A stretch of DNA of 64,000 bases from Trema orientale (Eukaryota > Streptophyta > Magnoliopsida > Rosales > Cannabaceae). Below are positions 1 to 12,645 of this stretch, in pieces. The number at the start of each line of letters is the position of its first letter. The stretch's first letter is position 1. The translations under genes and the position numbers were made by a program. The stretch covers positions 1,237,624 through 1,301,623 of the forward strand of contig JXTC01000010.1 of assembly GCA_002914845.1 (NCBI GenBank), in the 5' to 3' direction. Under the pieces are notes generated by a model. It saw only the letters and a program-made list of their open reading frames with translations, was not told where the DNA came from and made no database searches.

Positions 1-2018
1 TTCCTTTTGTCTCAGTTTTTTCTCTATTCTTTCTTTACCAGATATTCAACTAAGTTCTTATGTTCTTTATGTAAAATTTCTAGTTTTGCTTACTGGAAAT
101 TTACGTGAGGCTTGTCATATCCTGAGAGCTATTTGCTATTGAAACCCAAAGCAATCTCTACGGAGAGGGGGCAAATATCGCTTTAAAGAAAGCGTACTTC
201 TTTACGTGTTTCAAGTCTCTAACTTTTTCCTAACAGATCCCATCAATAATTTCTTTTTCCACAAATATGAGATATCTAAGTCATGCAACTAAAGAAACAT
301 ATTCATTGATAAGAAAAAAGATAAAAGTTGAACAGTGATTGGATTGATGATATAAGAAGTATGTTACTTTTTTCAGCAATAAACGAATAGTTTGTCCATA
401 ACTATGAGTTTTTTTTTTTAATAAATAATAACTATGAAATTTTGATTCCATCCATGTATAAGATTTGTTTTCTATGAGTTCTAGTCTCCGTAAAACTATT
501 AGTCTTACTATTTATATGTTATGATATTATCAATAATTTAAACCGCACTCAAAGGTAGGGCATCTCTAGTTTGTTTAGAAACTTCTATACCAAATCAAAA
601 CAACGGTATCTCTTACTAAAGCCCATATAGGGATGCAAAATATGTTTTCTCCTTACTACTACCCAGTTGAAAACTTGTGACAACTGTCGCATAAACCACA
701 ATTAAGTCCAAAATAATAAAATCAAATCTAATATCGAAAAACTATATTTAAAAAGAAGAAGATTTTAACATTTTTTTATGGAGTATTTAAATAAAATTAG
801 ACAAATGGCATGAGAATAAGAATTTAGTTTTAGTAAGATTTATGAATAAGTCTCTTTTATTAACATACGACAATTAGTGGACCCTCTAGCCGCTAGGTGT
901 GAAAAACCTTTAAAAGAATGGTGTGGAGATAATAAAGTTACCGTGTAAAATATCTAAAAGTAATAGTAAGGAAGAAATCACCAATCTTTCGCTTCACAGA
1001 AACTTCTCTCAAAGTTTTCTCATATTTTCTCTTATACTCTGGCTTAGCTTACCACTTACTTTGAATTTTCTCGAAGTGAGGATTTAATGGGGATGATTGC
1101 AGGTGACCTCCACAACGCGTAGAATAGAAAGTCGAGCAAAGAAAATTCAAAAACTGGTCTACCTTCCTGTCATTATAAAGATGTAGAAAAATTTCCAAGT
1201 AATAATTAATTCCTGACATGACATGCAATCTTTATGTTGCATTATGTTTAGCCTCTCCCTATATTTGTTATGTTCGGCGCCAAGGGAATGGGAACGTGTG
1301 ATTTTCCATGACTATAAGGAATTTATTAACAGGAAATTAGTGTTGATTTGGTGTTAAATATTTGAATTTAGAGAACCGTTTAGTATCATATTTTTTTTTT
1401 TCCTATTCTTGTTACTGTCTTAGTATATAATATGCAGACTCAAACTAAAACATCCCATATTTTCATGATATTACTAAACACAATAGAGTAAACTAGCACA
1501 CTAAGAGAGTGCAACAAGCTAGCCCATAGGCACAAAAATTTATGCCAGATATACCAACGTCTAAAATGGATACTATATTTATGTCGATGGATATCAATCG
1601 TTGTTACGTAAAGAATTGAAATGTACCCTAAGGAATCTTAACCAAGACTGTTTACTTTCAGGATGCCGTGTGGAATACACGTATAGAAGACATTTTCCAA
1701 AGTCTTTGTCTTTGTCGTTTCTGTCCAGCCTTGGCGGATTATATTCTGCGTAGCGTGTTGAATATTCAACGTTTTTAATACTGTCTTGTCAGGCACCATA
1801 TGCGCTTATATAGCATTTGTGATACATGTATGACTGCTGACATTGCTCTAGTTTTACACATAGCTATAATTGGCACCTGTAAGAACATATTTACGCAGTT
1901 AATTAACCACCTTAATTAATTTTCTTTAATAAAATAAAAACTTGGATTAAAATTGTTAATCCACTTAATTAATGACATTCCGGTAATCTGAAATATGTTT
2001 TGTGTCCTCTAATTTCTT
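1..2018. other. Intergenic, no recognisable feature
   Basis: AT-rich sequence with short open frames only. I see no conserved protein motif, no tandem repeat and no clear transposon terminus. It could be the far upstream part of a gene outside the window or old repeat DNA. Confidence 0.5.
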
Positions 2019-2035
2019 AATCTAGTAAACACATA

Positions 2036-2198
2036 CTAACTGGGGCGAGCTCAGTTGATCCAAAGTTTTAGGGTTGTGTATGCGTGTGTTTGGAGAGAGT
2101 CAAGGGTTTAAGTCTTAGTAGTGTGTGTATATTATTTTCCTTTAAATTTGTAGTAAATAGTGATTATTAGTTAAGTTCTATTTTTTTTAAACAAAATA
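2036..2198 (+). mobile_element. SINE, intact, with target-site duplication
   Basis: The element starts with a tRNA-like head (GGGGCGAGCTCAGTTG, resembling a pol III A box), has a B-box-like GGGTTTAAGTC about 60 bases on, a short GTGTGTGTAT stretch, the family's 3' end (TTAGTTAAGTTC) and a T/A-rich tail. It is flanked by a 17-bp direct repeat, 2019-2035 and 2199-2215, beginning AATCTAGTAAA and differing at one base. This is the pattern of a retroposed short element. The same family recurs at 30200, 30363 and, with a different 5' half, near 62.5 kb. Confidence 0.75.
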
Positions 2199-2215
2199 AA
2201 TCTAGTAAATACATA

Positions 2216-4092
2216 ATATAATTAATTTCTTCTCTTTCTGAAGCCTTAGAATTTTAGTAATTAACACAAAAACTGGATTTTATACTACAATAAAATTTTA
2301 TTCAAGTTCTTTGCTCCTTAATGTAGTTCCAATTATTTTTTGGCCATGTTTACTAATTACTAATCAGTAATAGGAATGAGTGAAAAAAGAATGAACAGGA
2401 ATAAAAAATAATAAATGAGAAATATTATGATCCATTTTTATTTTTATGTGTTTACATACTAATTAGTTACACATGAAAACGACTGTCATTATCTTTTCCG
2501 TTCCCTTTCCTCTCCATTACGGATTGACAAATATATCCTTAATTTCATTATGATCAATGGTTTCCTTCGGGCTGTTTTTTTTTTTTACTGCTTCTATTCT
2601 TAACTCCTTGTAACCTTTTCAATTATGATTATACTCGCGGCCTTTCCAGATATTAATTGTTGGGCAAGGGAAGACAAAATAGTTCTTTGGATGCCAATCC
2701 ACTTGGAACGCTTCGAGGCTTTTATAATGCCTGTACTCCTAGTTTGATTCTATTCATAGAAAAAAAGAAAAAGAAAAAACAAAGTACAGATAACATTGCT
2801 AGTAATTCTAATAATATTTTAAAAACGTTGTCTATAAATGTTTCATGATACCTACGCTATTTATCAGTTTTGTAATAATCATTGAACTTGTTGTCTAATT
2901 ATATCCAACAAGCACTTGACAGCTGCCGATGGGATTATTATTTTCTGTGTCTAGTTGTGATAATTTCCAGGAAATCACGGAGACGTCCATAAAAAAATTA
3001 ACACAACTGAGCTCATGCACATATAGTAGAACTACCATACCCAGACCAAAAATCAAAAACAAGAAAGGAAAATCCTTCCTCTTCGGATTGAAAATTCCCG
3101 ACCATCGAGTATGGTGGCTTACAGAAGCATGTGTTGTCACGACTCAAACCTCGTATTAGTGGCAAAATGAGAATTTCAATTGAATTGGAAATACCTTAGT
3201 TTGTGGTAAAAATATGTAAAAGTTTCAATTTTATAAAGGGCTATATTTACACCCCAAGTAGCATAATAGGGCCCCTTTTATCTCAAAATGTTTTATTACA
3301 AATTAGTACTTAAGTGAAAAAGAAAAGAGGCTTATAGAAATGTGACCAAATTTTGGGTCCAATTTCAGTAAATGTCCCTTTGTCAAATGTTATAACAAAA
3401 TGTCTGATATATATGCTTATATACCAAGTGTAAAAGTTTATAATCACGACAAATTATTAGTTATAACTAAATATCACTTTTAGTCACACAAAAAATTGTT
3501 ATGACAAAAATGATTGTCACTAAATGTTAATTTGTTTTACAATGATTAATGGTACTGTATGTGCTTTTTTGGTATAGGCTCTCTGTTTTTTAACTGGATT
3601 TTGCTACTCTACGCTTTCATGGATAAATAAAAGGGAAAAAATGAGAGAGAAAAAAGAATATATATACACTATAAGAATAATACCACATATTATAACATTA
3701 AATAATACCTTCTTACACCGCATTATACGTAAGAAAGCCAAATACGTAAATCAAGAAAAATATGTTTTAAAATAGATGCATAATCTAGATGTCGTTAGAA
3801 CACCAGCTAGGATACTAGTTGTTATTGGTAAAACTTCCTATAGGAATAGAACAATATCAAGAATTAAATTTTCAGAATAAATTTTCTCTTGTATATGGAT
3901 ATATAGGAAATAAATTACAATCCAACTGTTCGTTAGACTTTTCCTTATTTGTTCCTTTTGGGTTCTACTAGCCCTTCTTTTCTTTTTCTTCTTTTTTTTT
4001 TTCCTTTTTTTTTCAGGCTAATGGTTATGCATTCAAAAAATTCTCACTTGATTAAGATCCATTCATCCTATTTCATAATATTTTGTAATATT
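2216..4092. other. Intergenic, repeat-like, no gene
   Basis: AT-rich DNA. The short frames at 2895-3159 on both strands lack any motif I know. A CACTA-like string occurs at 3668 but I could not tie it to an element. Pyrimidine runs occur around 3970-4020. Confidence 0.4.
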
Positions 4093-6780
4093 TACTACAA
4101 AATATGTGATCTTTCCCGACGCATAGGAGTGTCTAGGAAAAAGTCACCAAAAAATATCGGGAAAAGTCGAAAGGTCTTTCCGGATGCAAAAAATTGTCGC
4201 CAAGTATCGGCGAAGGTTTGTTGACAAGGGCTAGTTACCAACGTAAAAATAAAACCGTACTCAGGAAAATACAATTTTTTCCGACACATTACAGTCATCG
4301 GTGTTTACTAGAATGTCGGGGACAAGCTAGCCAAAATCTAAATTTGGCCAATAACTATTATTAGTTAATATTTAACAATTACAAATTAAATAATTAATAA
4401 TTGTTATCAATTAAATTAATAAAATTAATTGCATTAATAATAAAAAATTATACATTTGGTTCATATTTTTACAACCTAATAATATTGCACTACAATAACA
4501 CAAAACAAAAGAAACTAAATAGCAAGAGTTGAAGGCATGTAGTGGCTTGTACTGAGGCCACAATTGAATGTTGAGGTTGTTGTTGCTGAGTTGAGCGTGA
4601 AAAAAAACTAGTATTGCAGTACAATAGCATAAAACAAAAGAAACTAAATAGCCAAAGATGAAGACATACAATGTTTGAATCATTTGTTGTTGCTCCTGAA
4701 AATGGCGTTGAGTCTCGTGCACTTGCAGCATACATAAGTGCTCCTCATTCTTCATGGCCAACTGTTGCTTCAAGTTGGCGATGGTCTCGGCCTGCTCCCT
4801 TTGCACATTAGTAACGTGACTCATCCTGTCAGTCTTCGGTCATTCAACACTCTTTAGATAAGGAAGCGATCCTAATCCCTTCTGCCACATTGATCAAGTA
4901 TTAGGAGACTGGGTCATTATCTCGTCAATATGAATAAGACTCACAACAGACTCGGGAGACGATGATGGGTCTACTATCTCATGAGCTTGAGCCTGAGTCT
5001 GAGTCACTGCCTCCTCTCTAAATGTAATCATCACTGCCTACAAAAACAATTCTTATTTAATTAATGGATAAAATTATCTGTTTGAATTACGCAATAATAA
5101 ATAAAAAGAAATGCTTACATATTTTTGTTGAGTGTACTCATTCCTCTAACCACTCAATTTCTGATATCTACCCTAGAAGCAGTCGATGGGACTCATAAGC
5201 TTTTCGATCTGCAAGTCAGCCTAAAATAATTGAAATGATTAAAATGTTTTCATTTGAACAATCAATATGGTAAAAATTAAGTTATTAACCTGCTTGCCCC
5301 TTCATGTATATGGTTCGTTGACCCATGCCTAGGAGCGTATAATTGTTTCATTCTATTTTTAGCATTTTGTGTAGAACTTTTCTAGCAAAATATCTAGTAA
5401 GGTATTAATGGACTAATTACTAATAACATATTACTATTAAAATCATTTTTTTCGAAAATATATTATAGAAGAGAAATAATTATACAAAATAATCCACTCA
5501 GGCAGGTGCACATGTTTGTATAGCATTGCTTTGGCTGTATCCAAATTCTCCTTCCCACCAATCTCCTTCCCACCAACCTCCTCGATATTATTCTTCATAA
5601 TGTTTCCCCAATCTCTCAGATAGTGCATCATCGACATGTTCAATAACATCTATGAAGAGAACATTATCCCGAAGAAACTTAAACTTCAGCTAAATAAAAA
5701 AAATTAGTAATTATTATATGCACAATATAAAATTATTATTTATTTGATATATATAAATTTAGAAAACTCACCTCTAGTCGGTTATAAAAATTATATAAAA
5801 AGGCTATTTATTTAAAAATATAATTGTGATAAAAAAATCAACATATATAAGCCATTTCAAGAAATGCCTTAATACCTCTTCTAAACTGAGCTGACAATCG
5901 ACTCCTTGCACTAATCCAACTCTTATTGATTCATCTTCTCTTATACATATACAACAAGAAAACAATTATTCATAAGACTTCATACGACACATATATGTAA
6001 GTGCTACTATGTCCATATGTTCTAAATCTATCTTATCGCTCCATTTCTAAACTGTAAAAATCATTTCCGGCCATTCAAAATTATTTTGTTATATGGTCTA
6101 TTATTCACTCAAACATTATTCCATCTACGCTGAAAATTTTGCAATATCTGCCTATAGTTTCGCTAATTATACTATATATATGTTGCACGCCCGGGAAATA
6201 GGAAGATACCATTGGAACTCGACTAAAGAATAATGATTATAAGTGAATGACAACACATAGTGTATAATCCTAAACTGTTCAAATGAGACAATTCATGAAT
6301 CAATATCGAGATGAATAATCACTCATTGATTCATGATTGGAGAAGACTCTGTTTGGTAAGGTGAGGTGTCACTCCCTAGCGTCGAGATATTCAAATTAAC
6401 CCCCAAAATCGAGGTGGCTTAGTGGATCATTCCAACTCCGATAGTCAAAATCAACCATGTCTTTCAATAACCAATAGGCTTCATCCGCAGATAATTAGTA
6501 AAAAGAGGTGGTACCATTTCCTCTTTCTACCCACATTTATGTTTTGGGTCATAAATTATTGAGGAAGTTTAGATGTTGATACTTCTGAGAGAAACCATGG
6601 TTGGAGAACGTTGTGAGCAAGTCCTTATATCTCCACTATACATAATGAAATGGCTCTCAGTCTCGTTGAGAAAATATCAAGAAGACTTGTCGACCTACCA
6701 TGTCCAAGTACGTCCCAAAATAAACATTCAAAAATAAAAATTAAAAATGAAAATAAATACCTAAATTAAAAAAAGATTAA
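4093..6780 (-). mobile_element. CACTA (En/Spm) transposon remnant A, minus strand
   Basis: The left terminus reads TACTACAAAATATGTG, one base off the CACTACAA ends typical of plant CACTA elements. It is followed by subterminal repeats with CCCGACGC, TCGGGAAAAGTCG and GTCGGGGAC between 4110 and 4325. Inward, the minus strand encodes at 4411-4824 a Gln/Glu-rich coiled-coil stretch (about residues 1-50 of that frame) resembling the region after the Transposase_24 (PTTA) domain of plant CACTA ORFs. Further decayed coding is seen at 5443-5649 and near 5880-5945. The other terminus is not visible, so the element is 5'-truncated or interrupted by the family D repeat next to it. Confidence 0.6.
4411..4824 (-). 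pseudogene. CACTA ORF fragment (Transposase_24-type C-terminal coiled coil)
   Basis: A 137-residue minus-strand frame. The first roughly 50 residues are rich in Gln, Glu, Ala and Lys and predicted to coil (it starts MSHVTNVQREQAETIANLKQ). This is the kind of tail found after Transposase_24 domains in plant En/Spm elements. The rest of the frame is hydrophobic and contains an internal duplication (the residues around YLVSFVLCYC appear twice), so it is probably read-through into non-coding sequence. The context inside a CACTA terminus supports a transposon origin; it is no host gene. Confidence 0.5.
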
Positions 6781-6854
6781 TTACTCCCTATATCAATTAC
6801 AAAATTAATGCCATCCCATGTAAATGAGCCAAAAACTTATTGTACGATTTTGTA

Positions 6855-8905
6855 TATATATAAATATTAAGTGCAAGTGCACAGGTCGTATACAAGTAAT
6901 AAAGTGATAAGTATAGAATTATCGATCCCACGAGGATGGTTGTTGATTTTGTTGCTAAGTACCGTGATTATTATAACCTAATTTTATCTAGGCAAGAAAA
7001 CTAATTGTATATAAAATTAAAAAAATAAAATTATAAATAATGATACATTAATAAATATGGAAACTTCTATAGACAAATGTACTAGGAACTTAACTTCAGT
7101 TTATTATTCATAAGATCTCATATTAAGCAAGAGCAGTTAGTTTCACTCAATTAATTAATCAAAGGATTTGGTTTAACCCTATAATTAGCTCTCTCGAGTG
7201 CTAAATGAGATTATATACACAAATATACAATTCAGTATCCCTATCTAAAATTGTTTACGCACATATTTTTTAAGTCTAGTCCTTAGTTTAGCAATCAAGT
7301 TTCCAATCTCCTACTGGTCTCATGACAATCTAACTCCTAAGGTGATTATCTAGGAATCGATCTTCTCTCAGTCTCACGATAATCTAGACTATGTTTATCA
7401 ATTCTAGACTACAAAATTAATCTCTCCCAAGTATCAATATCACAATCTAAGATCAACTAATATATTGTCAACATAAATTAGAGACATTAAGTGCAGAGAA
7501 ACATAAATGAATTGGAAATAAAACACGAACCAACAACTAACAAAATATTCAAATCATAGTGCAAACAAAGCTCTATTAAGTTCAAGTATATAGAATCTAG
7601 CTTAACATCGATGAATCCATTACTAGTCTTAATAAGAAATCTATAAATGAAAAATATAGAATTCTCAATACAAATTTCTATCAAGATTCGGATAGATAGA
7701 AAGAAAGAGAAAACTTTTTGTGGAGATGAACTTCAAGTCTTCAATCCTTCAAGAATCTCTTCCAAATATATCTTCAAGAAATCTCCAACTCCAAGCTCTT
7801 TTCTCTCTAGAATTTTTTGGTATTTCTCTCTAGTTTTTCTCCTATCTAGCCTCTTCTCCCTTTGCCTCATTAACGAATCTAGGACTTTATTTCAGTGGGG
7901 GTCTAATAAGAATATTTTTCTTTGAATGAAGAAAAATCAAATTATTTGTTAATAAATTTGTATTAACATGGATCAATACACGTCAAAATATGCTCGAGAA
8001 GAAAAAAAATCATATACAATATTTATAGTTATCATAAAAATTATGTTATGAATATTTCAGTATACTAATTGTTATTTGTTGAACCTATTAAATATGGGCA
8101 GTATAGATATTTTTCCTTGAAATTAATGTGAACAAAAGTGGAGAAAATATATCTAATATATATGGGGCTAAGTCTGAGTAAAAGAGAAAAAATAAAAAAT
8201 AAAAAAGAAACTAATCCAGTAAGTAATATCATATTAGGGCAAAGTAGAAAAATAAATAAACATATAGGTAATGTAAAGATAATAATAAAAAAACTGTAGA
8301 GTGTGGGCATATAGAGAAATAATGTAAATATTTACTTTCAAATTAAAAATTAAGAAGGATTAAATTGAAAAAAATAAATAAATAGGGCAAAAGTAAAAAT
8401 TCTGCAAAGTTGAGTGGGGGGTATATGCCTCCTCTTGCCCCCTAAGCACGTACGTCCCTACTTTGCCTCCTCCATCTCTAGGGTTTTTAGCCCTCAAAAT
8501 CTCTCAAATATCACATCCAAATCATGGCCGCTCAATCAAAAATGAATTAAGGGCTACGATCGATCAAAGGAGGAGTGCAAATCAACAACTACGGTACCTG
8601 GGATACTCGGCCGCGCAGCTCCCTTGTGCGGCTGCACCAAACCGATGCACGGCTGTGTAGCCTTCTCAGGTTCGTAGTTGAAGCTTGGTCCTCAATTGCA
8701 CGGCTGTGCAACCTCTTCTGGTTTGAGATTATGAATGGCTTCAAAATTTCTCTTTTTTTGTGCCAAAAATTATATTGAGTCTTGTTTTCTTACTTTTCTA
8801 CAACAAAACACAAAAATAAAATTAAACTATTAAAAACTCTTGAGAACTCATAATTATTTGAACTGAAAGATACTTGATTTATGAGTGAAATATTCACTTA
8901 TCAGT
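6855..8905 (+). repeat. High-copy repeat family D, copy 1
   Basis: The copy begins with a block around AAGTGCACAGGTCG then a CAAGTAATAAAG string and ATCGATCCCACGAGGA. It runs through AT-rich DNA into a stretch of direct TCTAGGGTTT and GCGGCTGCACC motifs near 8460-8720, and ends CACTTATCA. The same order of blocks is found at 42290-44306 and 54375-55810. It lies between two CACTA remnants and was probably inserted there. It carries no coding capacity I can recognise; it is probably a non-autonomous retroelement or a piece of a large LTR element. Confidence 0.55.
7877..8460. mobile_element. Candidate small transposon nested in family D copy 1
   Basis: The left end reads TAGGACTTTATTTCAGTGGGGG. 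The right end, reverse-complemented, reads TAGGGACGTACGTGCTTAG then GGGG, giving imperfect terminal inverted repeats. This stretch interrupts the otherwise continuous family D sequence. A related string (TCAGTGGGG followed by TTGTTAATAAATTT) is found at 60076-60135 in the F-box gene intron. A clear target-site duplication was not seen. Confidence 0.35.
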
Positions 8906-8929
8906 TATGGTATGAGATCTCAAGAAGAA

Positions 8930-9200
8930 ATTATGGAAATTAGCTCACATGACATCTTAGTTAAGGCATTGGGCATACCTAAGTACTCTAGTCCTGTATA
9001 TTCTATAAGAGCCTAAGTGACTCAGAGGGACATATTCCATAGACCTCATTAAGGGCTAAGGGAACTGTTAGAACAACAATTCAATTTCCAACAAAAAAGA
9101 GAAAAAATCGGAAGATGTGTTTTGAAAACTTATAAAGTAAATACGACAAACAATTTCAAGCACAAAAGAGAGAGCTTAGAGAATTGGAAGCTAAGTTATA
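8930..9200 (+). pseudogene. CACTA ORF fragment, Transposase_24-like
   Basis: In the frame containing GAAGAAATTATGGAAATT, the translation gives EIMEISSHDILVKALG, matching the style of the Transposase_24 block (aspartate, then ALG, then a VT-like motif) of plant En/Spm proteins. A stop codon interrupts it shortly after (GCC TAA GTG ACT). A Glu/Gln/Lys-rich stretch follows. It is a degraded transposon ORF that reads in the same direction as the protease-like fragment downstream. Confidence 0.5.
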
Positions 9201-10082
9201 CGGTACTTCTTATCATGAGTCAGCTCTCTAAAATGAAACTCCTCAACCTCAGTCATACTTTCCCCAGTGGGTGTCAGAGTTATACTTTTCCTAGTAAGAG
9301 CCTTAGCTATACCTTCCCTAACAGGCGCCTGAGCAATACATTGTCCAGCCACCTGAGATTTATATTCCCGCAGCAGTCTAATGTTCAAATTCATACTACG
9401 ACCCCCGGTGCTCTAATTCTGGAAGTGGGAACTTCCAAGATATTATCCTATTTTCATAAATTTTTCATATGTATAAATTTAGTGCTTATTGTGAATATTT
9501 AACTAACTACTTTTTCAGTAGGTTCAAAGAAAGCTAGTTGACCTATCATTGGATATTGTTTCATCGAGTTATATCGTATAAGTAGGGGGTAATGTGATTC
9601 AAAAAGTACCATTAGGTCTAAGGTAATTATCACATAGTTGTTATCGAAGACACGTTCGTGGGGCATCGTTTCCTATATATCCTAATGGCCATTGTGATGG
9701 AAACAGTGGGGGTAAGTAGTTAAGTCAATTGTCACATGGCCTAAGGAGTTGGTACTCATTATAAGCGAATCTGAGGTATACTTATATTGTCTAACACTCA
9801 TAACTTTTACAATTTAAGAATCATTCTTATTTAGTTTAAGTAAATATTTCGATCTGAGTTACCCATACAAAAAGGGAAGAATAAATGACCACAGAACAAA
9901 CTAGAGGCACCGATTACTCAACCATAAAGGGAAGAGTTGCGCCATTTATCATCATCTGGTACAAGACCAGCCAGATCCTCTTCATGATCTAAGATTGATA
10001 TCCTTTCTATTATACAAATTTATAATAGGAGGAATATCTTTCTTTTTTATCATCTAGAAACTTAAGGAATTTATACAAATTT

Positions 10083-11236
10083 ATGGTGAAGAAAGATGAC
10101 AACTACTCAATTCATGTCACTTTCGATATTGAGAAGTATGGAAATTCTGGGACATTCTTATACTTAGTTAAGGAGGATGTATCGTATTCTACCAATGTCG
10201 TAGAAATTGGTTTCCCATGCATCAAATTTTACATCAAGTACGTGTTGTTTTTTTATTCTTATTATTTGTTTGTTTTAGTTCTTAATATCTTGTATTTAAT
10301 ACAGTATATGAATTAACATTTTAGGATATTATATGACAAACTTATACATCTCATAGATTTATTGAACCTTCCATTATATCAACCATTCGGGATGGTAAAA
10401 GTGAAGATCGTGCAAGAGCAATTATGTGTCGCTTGTCTTATGGATAAATGGCATAATATTGGTAGCACCATATAACACCGGGTAATTTTTCTTATTTTTG
10501 TTAGTTGTTAGGATATATGTATTATATATATGTGTTTGATTATATTATATTAAGTAGGAGATATTAGATGTTACTAGTAGTCAATGCGGCGCATCAAGTG
10601 ATCTATGTTTTGGATCCACCTGGACATCCTCCTCGAAAAAATGCAAAATATCTCATGAAAGTGTAAGTTTGAAAAATAACATCTTAACATTAACGAGTAT
10701 TTTGAATATAATGTTGTATGTTTGTTTGACATGTTTTTGTTTTATAGAGCCTTTTGGTTACTTAACTTGAGTATTTTATAGAGCCTTTTGGTTACTTAAC
10801 TCGAGTGTTGGGAGATGTCGTAAAAAAATGGTTATGATTAAGAGTCAATTAAGGTATAATTTAGATTTCACTAACTTATTATGTTCTTCTATTAGATGAA
10901 TTTGTTTTTGCTCGCCAAGATTAATAGAAAACTTGATTGGAATTGTAGTATCTATACCAACCAAATAACGTAGAGTATGGTTCCATGTTATGTGCATGAT
11001 GTGAGAATCATCGTGGACGCTAACCTATATGAGTATATTAGTACTTCAATACATATAATTTCCTAACTTAACACTTATCTTTGTTGTATGAGTATAATAA
11101 TTATCATTACATGATTCTTATCTAACTTATATACATTTAAATTTGTAGTGGTTGTGGCAAAGAAATATACACTATAGATGAGATAAACGAATTCCAGGAG
11201 GAATATGCTGATGAGCTTGTGAAGTATGCATCATGA
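10083..11236 (+). pseudogene. Transposon Ulp1-like (C48) cysteine protease pseudogene
   Basis: Two exon-like blocks resemble the Ulp1 domain carried by plant CACTA and some Mutator elements. Near 10456-10482 the frame gives ILVAPYNTG and then a GT splice donor. After an AG acceptor near 10560 the next block gives MLLVV, then QVIYVLDPPG, which normally follows the catalytic His-Trp and contains the catalytic Asp. Near 10970 the text resembles the catalytic Cys block (QPNNVEYG), and near 11160 the family's C-terminal tail (EIYTIDEINEFQEEYADELV) ends at a stop. Defects: the His codon reads TAT (Tyr), the next Trp codon is TAG, the Cys position is Tyr, and a frameshift plus stop follow. It is not a working protease. 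Confidence 0.65.
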
Positions 11237-11774
11237 TGGGGGTGACTTATACTACCATTTATACTTTTTATGTTTATGATTTTGTTAGTCTAATTATGTC
11301 ACTTGAACTATGATTTAGATTAGTATAGGAGGTTTATTTAGAAGTTAGTTATGTGTCATAGTGGGAATGTGCTGGATTGTTGAATGCAAGTTGTTTTGTG
11401 TTATGTTTTATTCTGATTTGTAATGAATCCAAGGGGTCTAATGCCCTCTGGAAATAGGTACCACATATCGCTTCCCTGATAAGCGACAAAGTAAGGGGTT
11501 GAAAATGACCTGAAATCGAGCCCCCCACCACATGGTAGCACTTATTTACCACGTCGATTTCGGGAAACGTGATGTAGTACCTCCAAGAAAGCAACGTGGT
11601 AGGCCCAAATTAATTGACATCCGATCAATTATTTTCCTTACCACATCACTTTTTGTATAAGCATGTGGAGCTACCACGCCATTCATTTCCATATTTTTAT
11701 GAAGCGAAGTAGTTTTTCTACCACGTCGCTCTAGAAGTGCATGACGTGGAAAATAATTTCAGTAATAGTGAATC

Positions 11775-12645
11775 ATTAGTCCTCAACTTTTTTGCTGATA
11801 CTTTTTAAATCCTTAATTTTGTAACAAATTGGTCCTTTTTCTAATTTTTTCGTTCGTTTTTTGAAAATTAATAGAATGCATAAAAATTGCAACAGACTAT
11901 AAAAAAACTGAAAATGAAACAAAACTAGAGATGTTCCATTTAAAGGAGAAAAAAAAAAAGAGACTTCTAAAATTTAAAGGAGAGAAAGCAACATATTGTA
12001 AACCCATCGAACTGGCACCACTATAACTTTGGAGTTTGGACATTTTAGTGTCTGGTAAAAGTCATCATTCGCATATAAGAAGATAAATTCTACTAACCAA
12101 GAGTAATTGTTGTGACTTATGAGTGTCCGTATCTTTTGTCTGAAATCCTTTTAACTACATATATGATTTTCCTTGAGATTTCATTTTTGATATTGTCCTT
12201 TTGGTTGGAAGTTTTTGTATTTGACCAGGTCTAATGTTTTTAAGGGTTTTAAAATATTTTACTATTTTTAGTCATTGTAAATGAATAATTGTACATTGAG
12301 AAAAGAAATATGTAAATTCAGCAATTTTCTTACTGACAAGGGAAGCATGGGTACTAAGAGGAGGAAAAGAAAAAAAAAAATCTTTCTTCTAAAATTGGCA
12401 TATAAGAAGAGTGGTGTACAGTACTGCTTTTGAAGATGTCAATGATACCCCAAAAGGAGACCCTCACCAGGGGTGCAAATGGGAACGTTAACGGTAAAGT
12501 TAAAAGAAGGAGAGACATACGGTAAACTTGATACATTTTAAATGTTAGAGATTTAAAAGGGTCAAAGAAAAAAGGTTGAGGATCAATTTGTTACTAAAAT
12601 AAAGGTTGAGGACAAGGTGCCAAAAATCCTATAAAAAAAAAAATC
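11775..12645. repeat. Foldback element, about 0.87 kb
   Basis: The left end (AGTCCTCAACTTTTTT then TTTTGTAACAAATTGGTCC) is the approximate inverse of the right end (GGATCAATTTGTTACTAAAA then GGTTGAGGACAAGGTGCC). The interior is A-rich. It abuts the end of CACTA remnant B. No transposase is encoded, so this is a non-autonomous inverted-repeat element or two solo repeats in opposite orientation. Confidence 0.45.

Larger units (their letters stand above)
8906..11770 (+). mobile_element. CACTA transposon remnant B, plus strand
   Basis: The right terminus is AGTAATAGTG, which on the minus strand reads CACTATTACT, followed by a possible 3-bp target repeat AAT. Inside it, at 11500-11760, are subterminal motifs with CCACGTCG and CACGTGG-like words. 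The plus strand carries decayed coding of a Transposase_24-like segment near 8930-9200, then a DUF8039-like N-terminal piece at 10083-10240, then a C48/Ulp1-like protease segment at 10390-11236. The terminal sequence and subterminal motifs differ from remnant A, so these are two families. The left end is missing. Confidence 0.6.

Noticed and set aside
3668..3692. CACTATAAGAATAATACC as a possible CACTA terminus
   Set aside because: The better terminus, with CCCGACGC subterminal words next to it, is at 4093; nothing ties 3668 to a second end.
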